From Mytilisepta virgata (taxonomy: Eukaryota > Mollusca > Bivalvia > Mytilida > Mytilidae): a stretch of DNA of 64,000 nucleotides. The stretch's first letter is position 1, and every line of letters starts with the position of its first letter. A program made the translations under genes and the position numbers. Shown here in pieces: positions 52,001-55,000 of this stretch. Below the pieces are notes generated by a model. That model was given only the letters and a program-made list of their open reading frames with translations. It did no database searches and was not told where the DNA came from. The DNA is taken from NCBI GenBank assembly GCA_028015205.1, contig JAPWFG010000015.1, forward strand, positions 1,860,001 through 1,924,000. The letters are read 5' to 3'.

Positions 52001-55000
52001 AGCAGCTGAGCAGGGTTATATAGATGCAGGGAAGTACGATAATTAGAATATATCACTGCTGTGGGGAACAGAAATTTAAAGGCAAATGGTTGTCCCCATA
52101 GAGAAGGCATATTATCATGGGACACTCTGTAGGTACTCTGGCTTACTTCAACAAAACAAAAATCTTAAAGATAGGAAATCGATGTAAAATCCTCAACAAA
52201 CAAATCAGTATAAGATAGTTCATGAAAGACACATTTAAAAGTTTATACATTATATCATTCAATACTCTTTACCTTCTCCAGTATCTGTTTTCATATTAGA
52301 CACAGTATTTTCTAGTTTGGCTCTGAATGGAATTTCTACAGCAAACTGGTGCTCTGTTCCATTGTCCACCAGTATAAAATGGGTGTGGTTAGGATCTAAG
52401 TAAGCCTCTTTCTTAACCTTAATCTTCTCAGTACCAATTCTGTACTGTGCTGGATACAAACCATTTCCCTGAAATAATGAGAATTCCAATAGCAAAACAT
52501 AATCAAACTTTTATCAATTGATTAAAAAAAACTCCAATTGAATTAGATATTCTACATCTATTGTAGGCGCCCTTACCGAGAAATGGGCCTAATCATGAAA
52601 AGTGGACATGAACAACTGGACCATGAAAATGAGGTCAATGTCAGGTGAATTCTGTCAAAAATCAATGTACAGAATATGCAGACCAAATATACTTGCAATT
52701 TTGCATGAAGTATGATACATACTTTTACCTGACTTATCAAATCTTTTTTCTTATGAATACATCCCCATGTGGCGACACCTATAGCCACAACAGGTGCTCC
52801 AGAAGTAGCTGTCAGACCATAATCTCTGACTGCTTCTCCTACGTGTTTCATTACACCAGTGTTGGTCCCTCCTGTTACAATCCACGCACCTACATGTTTA
52901 TAAAATAAAAATAAACATAATATTATAAAGCCTAACTTAAAGGTAGGTTTGTTTGCTGTAGCCATCCTGCCAATTCAAAATTTGCCCTACCCCCAAATTT
53001 GTTTATTGATCTTACAAGTGACAAGTCTTTTTCTCTAATTTTAAATTTCACGAGAGTCACATACATTAATATTTTTGTTCAGCTGAGTTCATTAATTTAA
53101 TCATCTATATAATTTCCAAAAAAAATGCTTTTAGGTACCTTTTTACCTACCTACCAATCCTACCCTTCTAAGTATGGGTTGGGCTACAGCTAACAAAGAA
53201 TATTTTAAGCCTGGTCTGAAGAAATAGATTTTTTCTACATACAAGATTTGAATTTCCTGGGTGATCTACAAAACAAAATTATGAACACTGTTTTTTGTTG
53301 TTGACAAAAGATGATATTGATTGATTGTTTATACCAGTTTGAACTATATATTGACCCTTACCTGATAACTAGATTTTTCATCCAGAAATCAGTTACAGAA
53401 TTGTATTAGCCATACAATAGTGTTCAAATCACTTTCAAACCATACAGTTTCAATTTTTGTATTTAAAGTGAGTTATAACTAGATGTACTGTGAGCAAAGC
53501 TCACAAAGGATACCCCCTGCTTTGAAGTCCAATTATCTCCCAAAGATTTTTCTTCATGCACATCTTTGGATGATGTACTTCCTTTCTGTAAAGTTTCGTT
53601 GAAATCCATTGAGCGGTCTAGGAGGAGTTGCGCTTACAAGATATATGGACAGACGGACAGACAGACAGACAGACGGATGGACAAGGTGATTCCTATATAC
53701 CCCCCCCCCCCCAAACTAGTTTGCGGGGGGTATAAAAACACAAACCTGTACTTCTAGCTGCTTTCATCAGTCCTCTACGGAATGCTTCCTTTAATTTAGC
53801 CTTCATTTGGAAAAAGTTAGCACCTCCTGTGACTGATATAAGAAGATTCGGTTTCTCTAAGCCCCAAATATTCATTAATAACGTCTCCATTTTCTTCATC
53901 CGAGTATTGACATCTACTCTGACATACTGGGAAAATAGTAAGATAAACATTTTCAAAATTGATGACAGCGAATTCATTCATTGTTGGAGAACCTTCAATT
54001 TTCATTGACTCTTATGAACACATGACAGGACTAAGTGGTGCCTACTTCAGTTTCCATGGTGACTTCAAAATATGTTTAGCATCATGTATTCATGATAAGT
54101 CACCAAATTGGTGATAAAATTTTTCATTTGGCTAGACGTGAAATCTGAATTTTGTTTTATCGTTTCATGCATGTGTATGACATAGTTTAATAACCACAAT
54201 TTCTATTCAAAAAAGTGTATTATTTTTTCCAATTTTCCTATCTGTTTTCAGTAATTTGCACCTAGAAATAAGTTAGCCTGACGCCTAAAAATTTAGATTT
54301 AATTTGTGCTTAAAATTTTTACTCTAGGAGGCAATGCCGCCTTGATCCAAAACTGTACATAGAGGCCTGCATAATGAAGACAGTATTAAGTTGGTGGACA
54401 CACTAGAAATTTTCATGAGAGATACTGGTTCATTTTTTTTATTTTTTTATTTTTTTGGTTTCATATACATTGTACTTCAAATTCTTATTATTTATTTATT
54501 TCATAAAATTTGATATTAAGCAACATACAGGCCAAATATTTTTTATTTTCATTTATCTATATCCCTATTATAGGGAAGAGTATCGCCAGGAAAAAATGTA
54601 ATCATTATGCATAAACTTCAAACTTCAACAATGGCTGGATAAACACGTAGAATGATAAATTTTCTCCAACAGCTATAAAATGGAAGAAAGTATTGCTGAG
54701 CAATACAGTGTCCCCTACTGGCTTGAGCTGTGAGGAAGCACACCAAATGCTCCTTGACTATGCGAATCAGATGCAGACATATGGACAGATTCCTAAAAAT
54801 TCTAAAGCTATGTTTGCAAGGAGTACACAATAATTACCCAATCAGGCCAAAATTGAAACTTTTATTATAAGCCTAAATACTAAAAATAAGATAAAATTGA
54901 TAAAAATGGTTTGCAAAAAGTATGGAAAACTAATATTTTGAAAATAATTTCTATTTTGAAGTGCAATAACTATCATAATTTTTATCCAATCAGCTTGAAA

